Below, piece by piece: positions 34,648 through 42,717 of a stretch of 64,000 nt of DNA. The translations under genes and the position numbers were made by a program. Below the pieces are notes generated by a model. The model was not told where the DNA came from. It saw nothing but the letters and a program-made list of their open reading frames with translations, and searched no databases. Origin of the DNA: Colwellia piezophila ATCC BAA-637 (GTDB lineage: Bacteria; Pseudomonadota; Gammaproteobacteria; Enterobacterales; Alteromonadaceae); the NCBI RefSeq assembly GCF_000378625.1, contig NZ_KB905166.1, positions 62,001-126,000 on the forward strand. Direction: 5' to 3'. How positions within the stretch are numbered: the stretch's first letter is position 1; the number at the start of each line of letters is the position of its first letter.

Positions 34648-34744
34648 TCATAAAAACACATTAAACGCAAAAATACACTAGGCTGTTTTAACTCGATTCA
34701 ACATTTTAGCCCACTATATTTTGAGGCTTATATAAGTGTTATCA
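34648..34744 (+). repeat. attC site 25 (degenerate cores)
   Basis: The left reads CTCATAAAAACACATTAAAC; the right is GTTATCA after ATAAGT. TAGGCTGTTTTAACTCG and TTTTAGCCCACT arms are kept. Confidence 0.7.
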
Positions 34745-34765
34745 CTCTTTTGGATATCGGAATAT

Positions 34766-35191
34766 ATGAATCTCGTCGTAACTACTTCACCTAGTAAGGA
34801 AGATCTTAACGCATTAAGTATTGGTATTGGCTCTTTTAATAAAGATTATCTACCGGATGACGTTGGCTTTGAAAAAGATACCAAATTTGCCGTCATTGCT
34901 AAAGACGACAATGGAAACGTCCTAGGAGGCATTAGAGCAACTGCATTCTGGAACTACTGCACTATTGAGTTGCTCTGGTTAGCTAAAGAAACTAGAGGTT
35001 TAGGGCTCGGTAGCAATTTAATTGCAGCAGCTGAAAAGTTTGCTAGAGATAAAGGTTTTGGCTACATGCGCGCTGAAACACTTAGCTTTCAAGCAAAACC
35101 TTTTTATGAAAAGCTAGGTTACACAGTCTTTGGAGTTTTAGCTGATTACCCAAAAGGTCATACAACATATTGTTTAGTAAAAGAGTTATAA
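34766..35191 (+). CDS. GNAT-family acetyltransferase (cassette gene)
   Basis: A 141-residue protein from ATG 34766; the longer frame from 34736 overlaps attC 25. The acetyl-CoA motif is KETRGLGLGSNLIAAAEKFA, and the C-terminal strand region is KPFYEKLGYTVFGVL. Final text YPKGHTTYCLVKEL is typical of the N-acetyltransferase subgroup with that ending. Substrate unknown. Confidence 0.85.
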   Translation: MNLVVTTSPSKEDLNALSIGIGSFNKDYLPDDVGFEKDTKFAVIAKDDNGNVLGGIRATAFWNYCTIELLWLAKETRGLGLGSNLIAAAEKFARDKGFGYMRAETLSFQAKPFYEKLGYTVFGVLADYPKGHTTYCLVKEL

Positions 35192-35215
35192 CAAGAACAT
35201 CAAATGGCAAAATTA
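35186..35215 (+). repeat. attC remnant 26 (left half only)
   Basis: TTATAACAAGAACATCAAAT then GGCAAAATTA. The left core is kept and overlaps the stop codon; no central arms and no right core before the next gene at 35250. Confidence 0.55.
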
Positions 35216-35249
35216 TAGTTTTAGTTATTTACCTTAGGAGAACATTAAA

Positions 35250-35435
35250 ATGGATGATTTAATAAATAATTTAGTAAAACGAAGTTGCCAAAATCAGTAT
35301 ACAAATGCGAGTGTGTTAACGGCTTTATTAGCTATAGTCCTTGTTATTCGAGAGCCTGATTATAGCTTGGATGTAATCATTCTTAGCTGTGCGGGAGTAC
35401 TGGGTATAATAGGTTTTATAAATAGTTTAAAGTAG
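35250..35435 (+). CDS. Small membrane protein, 61 residues (cassette gene)
   Basis: ATG 35250 follows CTTAGGAGAACA, a good ribosome site. Two hydrophobic segments (about 20-35 and 41-58). No family recognised. Confidence 0.6.
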   Translation: MDDLINNLVKRSCQNQYTNASVLTALLAIVLVIREPDYSLDVIILSCAGVLGIIGFINSLK

Positions 35436-35515
35436 TTACACTGCTATCCGTTGGCTCGTTTCGCTACGCTGACAATATAACCAACAATATAGCCCGCTTA
35501 ATTGGGGCGTTAGGT
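35434..35515 (+). repeat. attC site 27 (left end missing)
   Basis: CCGTTGGCTCGTTTCGC and TATAACCAACAATA arms, then GTTAGGT (35509-35515). The TAACAAG left core is absent. Confidence 0.7.
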
Positions 35516-35529
35516 AAAATGGAGTTTAC

Positions 35530-35922
35530 ATGAAACAACTACTCATATTATCGATGTTTGCCTCATCAGTTTTCGCATCAAAATTTGACATCGATACTTA
35601 TTCTACCTCGATAGATTTTGCTCAAGTTACCCATGTTCTGGCTACTCAGGAATCAACGGGTAATTGGTGTTTTGCTACTTCCGTTCGACACAATGATCAA
35701 GGTTGGCAGCATTACGCAGATAGGTGGGAGGTTCTAGATTTAGAGGGTAATCTACTCGGATACCGTTCGCTTGGTCACCCTCACGATAATGAGCAACCAT
35801 TTATCCGCAGTCGGTGTAAAATAGAAATACCATTAGATATTTCTAAGGTAATAGTGAGGGCCAAATGTAATAAACATGGGTTTGGTGGTAAACCTTTCAT
35901 CGTTACCCTCAAGGCTATTTAA
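35530..35922 (+). CDS. Secreted conserved hypothetical protein (cassette gene)
   Basis: A 130-residue protein with a signal peptide ending at VFAS (about 17). The mature part has the ordered words GWQHYADRWEVLDLEG, LGHPHDNEQPF and GFGGKPFIV, which I recognise from small secreted proteins of marine bacteria without a known role. The His-rich stretch HPHDNE could bind metal. ATG 35530 follows ATGGAGTT. Confidence 0.7.
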   Translation: MKQLLILSMFASSVFASKFDIDTYSTSIDFAQVTHVLATQESTGNWCFATSVRHNDQGWQHYADRWEVLDLEGNLLGYRSLGHPHDNEQPFIRSRCKIEIPLDISKVIVRAKCNKHGFGGKPFIVTLKAI

Positions 35923-35965
35923 GCTAGTGGCTTATTCGTTTTAGTCGTTCAATTAGTGAACTTTC

Positions 35966-36048
35966 ACCTAAAAAGCTAGGACAAAAGAAGCTTTTGTCGC
36001 TCAACATTTTAGCAAACTAAAAAATCCCCCATAGTGTGGTTGTTATTT
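35966..36048 (+). repeat. attC-like site 28 (last, degenerate)
   Basis: ACCTAAAAAGCTAGGAC at the left, AAGCTTTTGTCGC and TTTTAGCAAAC in the centre, GTTATTT at the right. The last recognisable site of the array. Confidence 0.65.
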
Positions 36049-36058
36049 GGCAAAGGTA

Positions 36059-36280
36059 GTATGGATTAAATTTTTGAATATTGTGCTTTTAACCCTTATA
36101 TCCTTTTCGGAATATGCTAACACTAAAATGAATTTGCAAATGTTACGTTGGTCTTAAAAAACCAAACCAACAGCTTGGTAGTTTGTTTGTGCACAGGATT
36201 ACTTAGATAATTTGCAAAGGGCCGACTATGGTAATGCAGAGTTAAAAGCAGATGTGCTCAAATATGCAACAGTGCTTTAA
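36059..36280 (+). pseudogene. Decayed gene of the last cassette, two in-frame stops
   Basis: One continuous frame reads VWIKFLNIVLLTLISFSEYA (like a signal peptide), then hits TAA at 36155 and TAG at 36179. It goes on in the same frame as FVCAQDYLDNLQRADYGNAE to TAA 36278-36280. Two nonsense changes and no frameshift indicate a small secreted protein gene lost recently. No family recognised. Confidence 0.55.
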
Positions 36281-36426
36281 ATTATAATGAACCAATGGTG
36301 ACTCCCGCCACTTAATCGCATCGACCAATGGCTTTGAGAACTCGCGAAATGGCTTATTTAACTAAGCCTCGCAGCCCTTAAACGTGTATAGTGCTGTCAA
36401 TATTTATAACTAGATAGACAAATGAT

Positions 36427-37266
36427 ATGGTCAGCTACTACCTTCATACAATAAATGCCCGACAGGCGCTAGATGCCATCGCCAAAGGACTGTCCTGCGT
36501 CCGCCTTTCCACTGATCTGAATATTTCAGAGCAGGATTTTTCCTTAAGTGACCAAGGTCTAGTGCTAGACGAAGACAATCAACTTTCTCTTGCCGAACTC
36601 AAGAAAATCGTTAAGAAGACCCAGAGAATTTACCTGTGTAGCGATGGGGATATGGTTCCGCTTGAAGACCGCAGCTCAGGCTACTATAAGCTTGTTCCCA
36701 CTGCGGGTGCACCGCTGCTAGAAATTAGCGGCGTCAAAATGCATATCTCTAAGGGAACCGACCCCTTTGTTAGTGCCTCTGATATGGCTTTACAAGCAGT
36801 GCGCAAGGGGGATAATGTACTGGACTGTTGCAGCGGGCTGGGCTATGCGGCTATTGCTGCCCACCGACTAGGCGCTAGCGAGGTGCTTACCATCGAACTG
36901 AGCCGAGAGGTAATGGGGCTGCGTGCGCAGAACCCTTGGTCAAATGATTTAGGAAAAGAGGGCATTGTGCAACGTCAGGGCAGTAGCTTTGAGTTGATAA
37001 AGACAATGCCGGTGACTTCCTTCGATTCTGTCATTCACGATCCACCACGGTTTTCCCTCGCCGGTGAGCTCTATAGCGAAGAATTTTACCGACAGATCTT
37101 CCGAGTACTGCGCCGAGACGGACGCCTTTTTCATTACACCGGCAATCCACATGTGGTAAAGAAGGGCAGTAGCTTCGTCGATGGTGTTATCCGCCGCCTT
37201 AAAGCAGCCGGTTTCAAAAATGTGCAAAAGGTTGAGCATCTGATGGGCGTCAAGGCGCAAAAATAA
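36427..37266 (+). CDS. Class I SAM-dependent methyltransferase, possibly acquired
   Basis: A 279-residue protein. Motif I is VLDCCSGLGYAAIAA, motif II VLTIELS, and the NPPY-like position reads FDSVIHDPPRFS. It resembles the predicted methyltransferases first grouped from archaea (COG2521), from memory. Its base composition is clearly richer in G and C than the neighbouring array: two 60-base lines I counted give 26 and 36 G/C. It lies directly after the end of the cassette array. Substrate unknown; horizontal origin is inferred from composition. Confidence 0.8.
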   Translation: MVSYYLHTINARQALDAIAKGLSCVRLSTDLNISEQDFSLSDQGLVLDEDNQLSLAELKKIVKKTQRIYLCSDGDMVPLEDRSSGYYKLVPTAGAPLLEISGVKMHISKGTDPFVSASDMALQAVRKGDNVLDCCSGLGYAAIAAHRLGASEVLTIELSREVMGLRAQNPWSNDLGKEGIVQRQGSSFELIKTMPVTSFDSVIHDPPRFSLAGELYSEEFYRQIFRVLRRDGRLFHYTGNPHVVKKGSSFVDGVIRRLKAAGFKNVQKVEHLMGVKAQK

Positions 37267-37505
37267 TAGCCTGAAGAGGGTGGTGACAACGAACATTGTG
37301 CTGACTCTTATTGGCTAAAAGAATTCAAGGCCAAGTCGACTAGCCGAGGTTAGTGCTTAGCGTTTTGTAAGGCATTCTTTCTTGTGAAGGCTCCTCAATA
37401 AAGGCGCTGTAATTTATCGAACCGCCGTATAAAAGGCTTGTGTACCTGTTATCGCCGTTGGCTTTTGATCTTATGGCTCAGCCTAATTTAACACTAAGGT
37501 AGCTC

Positions 37506-37883
37506 ATGACTAAAAATTTTCGAGAAAATAGATATTTAAATGAATCAGGCTCCAAAACGGGTAACTGGTACCTCAACCGATTTGAATATTTTCAGTTTCA
37601 TGAATACCCCAAGTATAAGAAACACAAAATTATAGCTTTACTCTTTGGGCTGTTTTTATTCTATTTAAGCATCAAAGTACTAAGCGTAAGCTTTGTAGGA
37701 GCTTTGCCGGTTTTTTATTTATGTTATATAAATTTGTTAACCTTTAACCTATTACGTACCAAAATCTGTCGTTATAAAGGCTATTTTCTTTATCCCAGCA
37801 AATTTGTCAATTTCTTCAGATCTATCGCGGTTGAAGTCGATTTAAATGATTTCGATTCCGTCGCAACGGTAAGTAAAAAATAG
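37506..37883 (+). CDS. Hypothetical membrane protein
   Basis: A 125-residue protein with a polar N-terminus and two hydrophobic segments (about 45-65 and 68-85). AAGGTAGCTC precedes ATG 37506. No family recognised. Confidence 0.5.
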   Translation: MTKNFRENRYLNESGSKTGNWYLNRFEYFQFHEYPKYKKHKIIALLFGLFLFYLSIKVLSVSFVGALPVFYLCYINLLTFNLLRTKICRYKGYFLYPSKFVNFFRSIAVEVDLNDFDSVATVSKK

Positions 37884-38222
37884 TTTTTGTTAAAAGTAAT
37901 AATAAACACTTCAAACAGAAATTACGGCGCTTTTACCTCACCTCTGGTTTTTTGACGCTAGGGTCCACAACAAATAGGCCTTTCAAACTTTCATGGTAAG
38001 GATCAAGGCATCATAAATGCGGTGATGTTTTTATTTTTTACCCTTAACCATGGTATTTTCTGTAAAGGTTGGGTATAAAAGAGTGTTAAATCGACATTAA
38101 ATACAATTGGTTATTGTTTAGTACCATTTATCCTAATTATATTTGTCGCTTATAAAAGGGTTCTGTATTCTCGAAAATATCAGTATATTCCTACTGGAAG
38201 CTTATAAATATCAGGAGTCATC
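37884..38222. other. Intergenic stretch without a recognisable gene
   Basis: About 340 AT-rich bases. Short frames only. The ribosome site for the next gene (TCAGGAGTCATC) is at its end. Confidence 0.4.
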
Positions 38223-38414
38223 ATGAATAATAAAATTATTGGTATAGTACTTATCATTGTCGGTGTTGCTTTAGCTATGTGGGGTTATAATATTTATGAT
38301 TCAGCAGGCTCTCAATTAAGTCGTACCTTAAGTGGTGATACGCCTATTAATGCGTGGCTTGGAATGGTAGGTGGTGTCATTTCTGTTTTGATAGGTATCA
38401 CAAGGTTAAAATGA
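38223..38414 (+). CDS. DUF3185-like small membrane protein
   Basis: A 63-residue protein with two membrane helices. It follows the DUF3185 plan (KIIGIVLIIVGVALAMWGYN, then a short polar loop and WLGMVGGVISVLIG). CAGGAG precedes ATG 38223. Function unknown. Confidence 0.75.
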   Translation: MNNKIIGIVLIIVGVALAMWGYNIYDSAGSQLSRTLSGDTPINAWLGMVGGVISVLIGITRLK

Positions 38415-38547
38415 TTTTATATATTATAATCAATCTTATACAATAAATATAAGTAAGGCTGCCAATGGTTTTGGCATGTGTTAATTACTTAGTTTAAGCA
38501 AAGTGATTTTCCACTTTAACGGGTATAATTTAAAGGAGTTATCCATT

Positions 38548-38790
38548 ATGGATGTGAATGAAATAACAACATTATTAGGCTGGTGCACTGTATTAAATAT
38601 GGGGGTGTTAGCTGTTGCCGCAACGTTTCTGTACTTGTTTAAAGGTCTTGTAATTGATATTCATAGTAAGTTAACCGGTGTCAGTATTACGGAATTACCA
38701 ACACTGTATTTCTCGTTTATGGCAAACTATAAACTAGGCATACTGCTTTTTAATTTTGTACCTTACATAGCCTTAAAAATCATGGTGTAG
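38548..38790 (+). CDS. DUF6868-like small membrane protein
   Basis: An 80-residue protein from ATG 38548 with AAAGGAG before it; a frame from 38503 is longer but lacks such a site. Typical text is LLGWCTVLNMGVL at the start and YKLGILLFNFVPYIALKI at the end. Two membrane helices. Function unknown; the family number is from memory. Confidence 0.75.
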   Translation: MDVNEITTLLGWCTVLNMGVLAVAATFLYLFKGLVIDIHSKLTGVSITELPTLYFSFMANYKLGILLFNFVPYIALKIMV

Positions 38791-38925
38791 TAACAGATTT
38801 TGCTCGATAAGAGCAGCTAATAGCTGACACGCTACTACTCTGGTTAGGCTCTGTTTCAAATCTAAGATAATTAAAGCAAAGCCAACTTTTTGACAATTTA
38901 ATTTACCTACAAGGAAGTATACGTT

Positions 38926-39405
38926 GTGAAATATTTAATTTTTGTCGCCGCTTTTATATTATCGGGCTGCAACGCTACACCAAACCCAAACCCAAACAGC
39001 CAAGCAAAGCCTACTGATATAGTGCAACTGATTGAAAAAACAAAAAGGCGTTATCCAGAGCCGGTTAGGGGCACTTTTCAAATCCCTATCAAGGCGTCAG
39101 GTTTTATAAACGGTGTGGTCTATTTAAATTCAGATGTTGACTATCGTGATCCTAAAAACATTACCGTAGTATTATTGCCTTCGACCGTTGAATCATTTGC
39201 TAAAGCTTATCATTCACCTGCAGATGCATTTTTTATTGATAAAACCATCCAAGTCACAGGCAAGGTTGTGCGAGTAAGAAAATATCTATATATCAACAAT
39301 AAACGCACTAGAAAGTATTATTATCAAACTCACATACACGTATCATCGCTAGAGCAAGTTAAATTGTTGAGCAGCGCTAAATTAAGCAAGGTAAAGCCAA
39401 GTTAA
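38926..39405 (+). CDS. Lipoprotein with an OB-fold-like domain
   Basis: A 159-residue protein from GTG 38926 after AAGGAAG. Lipobox ILSGC (Cys about 15), then a Pro/Asn-rich linker. The body (about 45-145) has strands like GFINGVVYLNSDVDY and KTIQVTGKVVRVRKYLYINN, as in OB-fold envelope proteins. No exact family named. Confidence 0.6.
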   Translation: MKYLIFVAAFILSGCNATPNPNPNSQAKPTDIVQLIEKTKRRYPEPVRGTFQIPIKASGFINGVVYLNSDVDYRDPKNITVVLLPSTVESFAKAYHSPADAFFIDKTIQVTGKVVRVRKYLYINNKRTRKYYYQTHIHVSSLEQVKLLSSAKLSKVKPS

Positions 39406-39591
39406 CCTTAAGTTAGGTAGGGCGTAAAATGACCTAGTATCACTAGGTTAGCACCGCAAAAACACCTCTCAATGAACGGCGCTCAATTATTAAGGTATGC
39501 TTGGCATGGAAAGCTCGTTAGTATTAGAGACACTATTTATTTTGTAAATCAAATCAAAGCCTGACATGGCGTTATTTTTCGGAAGTTATTT

Positions 39592-39876
39592 ATGAATTTA
39601 GACAAATCAACAAAACGTATCGCCAAGCGCGTTAAAAAAGGCTTTCAAGGTTACCCACAAATTTCACTGACGTATTTTGGTGAATCTGCTAATTGTGCCA
39701 ATGAAGTTGTGGTTGGTTATATTGAAGAAGAAGGCGCAGCAGTGCAAGAACAAACATTTACCAGTAAGAGTGATGCCAGAACAGATGAAACTATTCAAAC
39801 CACATTGTTGAAGGTTATTGAGCGAGCAGACGCCAAAACCGTGGTAGCAATTGAAGGCGTGACGATACGTAAATAA
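39592..39876 (+). CDS. Small conserved-looking protein, unknown
   Basis: A 94-residue soluble protein with a basic N-terminus (KSTKRIAKRVKKGFQGYPQ) and strand-rich body. CGGAAGTT precedes ATG 39592. No family recognised. Confidence 0.6.
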   Translation: MNLDKSTKRIAKRVKKGFQGYPQISLTYFGESANCANEVVVGYIEEEGAAVQEQTFTSKSDARTDETIQTTLLKVIERADAKTVVAIEGVTIRK

Positions 39877-39899
39877 AATTAACAAATCTACCTATATAA

Positions 39900-40196
39900 T
39901 TGTTGATATGGATAGTGAGGTGGTTAAATTTGAGGTTAGCTAGTATAAAGAGTCACTTCTGGTCTTTTGGTCTACTCATTGGGGTGATAGTCGGCATGTT
40001 TTTGACTTCCATTATCGTCATATGGGAGTGGATGGAAAACCCTAGTGGCATATTTCATGGTGTCGATGGTACAAACTGGCACTTTATTTATGACACGGCA
40101 ATAAGCTGGTTTATACCCACTTTTATTTATGTTGCGCTTATTGCCGCACTTGGGCATTTACTTTTGACTACCTTTAAATGGTATCGAAAGAGGTGA
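39900..40196 (+). CDS. Hypothetical two-helix membrane protein
   Basis: Up to 98 residues from TTG 39900; a GTG at 39915 is an alternative and neither has a clear ribosome site. Two membrane helices (about 21-43 and 70-88). It follows the previous gene by 23 bases, possibly co-transcribed. Confidence 0.45.
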   Translation: MLIWIVRWLNLRLASIKSHFWSFGLLIGVIVGMFLTSIIVIWEWMENPSGIFHGVDGTNWHFIYDTAISWFIPTFIYVALIAALGHLLLTTFKWYRKR

Positions 40197-40449
40197 TAAA
40201 TAATCAGCAAAATCTAAACAATCAAACATTTTTCTTTATTTTATTTACTTCAGCTTGTTCACATTCCTTTCCTATTGTGTTGATTCTAACTCTTCAATAA
40301 AAGTACATTTTGGAGCAAGGTAAACTAGGTACTCACTATCATTCATTGTATAATGTTGCTTTAAGTAAGTGAGCGCTATGCGCTTACTTCAACAGCAGAT
40401 ATGGTGCCTTTGGCATCGAAAGCTAATCAAATAAGAGCTAAATAACGAC

Positions 40450-40764
40450 ATGAAACCTTATATTAATACCGCTGAATTAATTGCATCGCTAGAGTCAGAA
40501 ATAAAATCACTTAGCGATACGATTGCTACATTACAGCTAGAGCCACAAAGCTTCAACGAGCAAGTTATTTTTAAGTATATTGATACCGCGAGCACGGGAA
40601 AAACCAAAGATTTTGTTCGTTCGTTAGGGGTTAAGTCAGAGCGAGGCTCATTATTTTCTTCTGGTGATGTCAGTAAACTCATTAAAAGTGGCGCTGACGA
40701 TATTTCACCAGCATTACTTGAAATAGCCCGTGATGTCGTCCGAATGAAAAAAAACAAACGTTAA
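40450..40764 (+). CDS. Hypothetical cytosolic protein
   Basis: A 104-residue protein with an N-terminal coiled coil (SLESEIKSLSDTIATLQLE) and a small domain containing VRSLGVKSERGSLFSSGDVS. Codon use is like that of real genes here. Function unknown. Confidence 0.6.
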   Translation: MKPYINTAELIASLESEIKSLSDTIATLQLEPQSFNEQVIFKYIDTASTGKTKDFVRSLGVKSERGSLFSSGDVSKLIKSGADDISPALLEIARDVVRMKKNKR

Positions 40765-40895
40765 AATAAGCACTGTTTAGTCATTTTCACGTAGTCATAT
40801 CAATGTCACAAAGGTAGGAATTAACGCTTGGTCATTATTACCAAGATTACAATGCCACCGTGTTTAACAATTCAGCTACCGATAGGTTTAACTCA

Positions 40896-42299
40896 ATGAA
40901 CAAAAAAATCACCTCCTTATTATCAGGTCTGATTTTTGCTGCGTTAAGTGTAAATACCGCACACGCGCAATCAGATAATTTTTCAGCTCAACAATTAACG
41001 CAAGTAAGTGAAATAAAGCAGCAAGCCCTTGATAGCGATCTTGCTTGGGATTTAGTTGAATCGTTAACAACCGAAGTTGGCCCAAGAATGCCAGGCACTC
41101 CAGGCGATAAAGCCGCGGTCGCTTGGGCAGTAGCAAAATTTAAACACTTGGGTTTTGACAAGGTGTGGACTGAGCCAGCCACTTTCCCCAAATGGATACG
41201 CTACTCTGAATCAGCGGCGATTATTAGTCCCGCGCCACAACCTATGCACATTACGGCATTAGGTAATAGCATCAGTACACCAAAAAATGGTATTGAAGCA
41301 CAAGTGATTGAATTTGATTCGCTAGCTGAGCTAGAAAATGCTCCTAACAATGCTGCACAAGGTAAAATCGTCTTTATTAACTATAAAATGGACCGTCATC
41401 GCGATGGTAATGGTTATGGCCCAGCAGTTCAGGCGCGTAGAAGTGGCGCTGTTGTTGCTGCACAAAAAGGTGCTGTTGGTTATGTGATGCGTTCCGTGAG
41501 TACGGCTTATCATCGTTTTGCTCATACTGGCGGTAGTCATTATAAAGAAGGGGTGACTAAAATTGTTTCGTCAGCTATTTCCAATGCGGATGCTGATCAG
41601 TTACATCGCTTAGTGGCGTTAGGAAAACCAGTTACTATCAATATCAATGTCCAAGCCAAATCAATGGGTGAGGGTACTTCTTATAATGTCATTGGTGAAA
41701 TGACCGGCACAGAATTTCCGGACCAGTATGTACTTATTGGTGGACATTTAGACTCTTGGGATCTAGGGACTGGCGCTTTAGATGATGGCGCAGGTGTGGC
41801 TATAACCATGGCCGCAGCTAAAATAGCAACATCAAAAGGTAAACCAAAACGTAGTATCCGTGTGGTATTATTTGCTGCTGAAGAGTTTGGTTTATGGGGT
41901 TCAAAAGCTTATGTTAAAGCCAACCAACAAACTATCTCAAACATAGTTGCCGCAGCAGAGTCAGACTTTGGTGCCGATAAAATTTGGGCATTCGACTCCA
42001 ATGTACACGCGAGTGCTTTACCATTGGTCAGTGAGATTGCGGCAATGATGGCATCTCTAGGTGTCGAGCATTTAGCTAAAAATAACGCGCGTGGCGGTCC
42101 AGATTTAATTCCATTTCGTCAGTTTAATATTCCGGCCTTTGGTTTATCCCAAGATGGCACAGACTACTTTGATTACCATCATACTGCTGATGATACCTTA
42201 GATAAAATTGACCCGAAAAAATTACGTCAAAACGTAGCTAGCTATGCGGTATTTGCTTATATGGCCGCTAATGCTAAAACACGAATTCTTGGTAAGTAG
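40896..42299 (+). CDS. Secreted M28-family metallopeptidase (carboxypeptidase Q-like)
   Basis: A 467-residue protein from ATG 40896; the longer frame from 40860 gives a poorer signal peptide. The signal peptide ends near AHAQ (about 24). Zinc-site words appear in order: GGHLDSWD, LDDGAG, AAEEFG, ESDFGA and DYHHTADD. A PA-like insert lies before them. It should be a two-zinc exo-peptidase in the periplasm or outside the cell. A terminator follows at 42346. Confidence 0.9.
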   Translation: MNKKITSLLSGLIFAALSVNTAHAQSDNFSAQQLTQVSEIKQQALDSDLAWDLVESLTTEVGPRMPGTPGDKAAVAWAVAKFKHLGFDKVWTEPATFPKWIRYSESAAIISPAPQPMHITALGNSISTPKNGIEAQVIEFDSLAELENAPNNAAQGKIVFINYKMDRHRDGNGYGPAVQARRSGAVVAAQKGAVGYVMRSVSTAYHRFAHTGGSHYKEGVTKIVSSAISNADADQLHRLVALGKPVTININVQAKSMGEGTSYNVIGEMTGTEFPDQYVLIGGHLDSWDLGTGALDDGAGVAITMAAAKIATSKGKPKRSIRVVLFAAEEFGLWGSKAYVKANQQTISNIVAAAESDFGADKIWAFDSNVHASALPLVSEIAAMMASLGVEHLAKNNARGGPDLIPFRQFNIPAFGLSQDGTDYFDYHHTADDTLDKIDPKKLRQNVASYAVFAYMAANAKTRILGK

Positions 42300-42345
42300 T
42301 TAAGCTTAATCTAAAAGTATGCCACGAAGAGTTCTTATATTATTG

Positions 42346-42376
42346 AAAAGCACAGGGCAATAGTTCTGTGCTTTTT
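42346..42376 (+). terminator. Rho-independent terminator
   Basis: AAAAGCACAG pairs with CTGTGCTTTT around a 10-base loop, with a T run at the end, 47 bases after the M28 gene. Confidence 0.85.
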
Positions 42377-42717
42377 CTCTGACCCTCATTATCTACTCGT
42401 TAAAGAAAAGTTCTTTGTTAAGTCCGTAGGTAGCGCAACTATAATCTCTAGTTATGAAAAATAGTGCTTAATAACCTGAAATCTGGATAAGCAGCACTTA
42501 CTCAATCCCCCCATTCAATTACTTGAGTCATCGTTACTTTGGTTGTTTGGGCATGAAAATATATAGGATTTTATCAACTTGTCGCTGTATTGTAAGTTAT
42601 TGATTATTAGACGATGACGGCTGGTGTCGTTCATTTGTCGTGGTAAATATCTAGTAAGTTTGTCGCTTACTGTTCCATAATAATTTCGTTGTTTGTAAGG
42701 CTCTAGAGGGAATCAAT
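42377..42717. other. Intergenic region upstream of the HTH gene
   Basis: About 340 bases with no recognisable gene. The promoter of the HTH-membrane gene must lie here, but no box stands out. AGAGGGA at 42705 is its ribosome site. Confidence 0.4.

Larger units (their letters stand above)
21561..36048 (+). mobile_element. Integron gene-cassette array without integrase in the window (CALIN-type)
   Basis: About 14.5 kb of small genes, all on the plus strand, separated by imperfect palindromes of about 60-110 bases. The palindromes begin with (A/G)(C/T)nTAAC-AAG, carry a central inverted repeat such as GTTGGCTGTTTTCGTTCC and TTTTAGCCAACT, and end in GGGCGTTA(T/G). These are the features of attC sites. 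Gene order is not operon-like, and functions are accessory. No tyrosine recombinase of the IntI type and no attI are found here. It could be an array whose integrase lies elsewhere, or one that lost it. Confidence 0.93.

Noticed and set aside
21561..36048. CRISPR array as an explanation for the regular repeats
   Set aside because: Units are 60-113 bases, imperfectly palindromic, spaced by whole genes and end in GTTA cores, which is attC and not CRISPR structure; no cas genes.
21561..36048. Toxin-antitoxin cassettes, common in chromosomal integrons
   Set aside because: I looked for RelE/ParE, HigB, Phd/YefM or similar pairs and recognised none.
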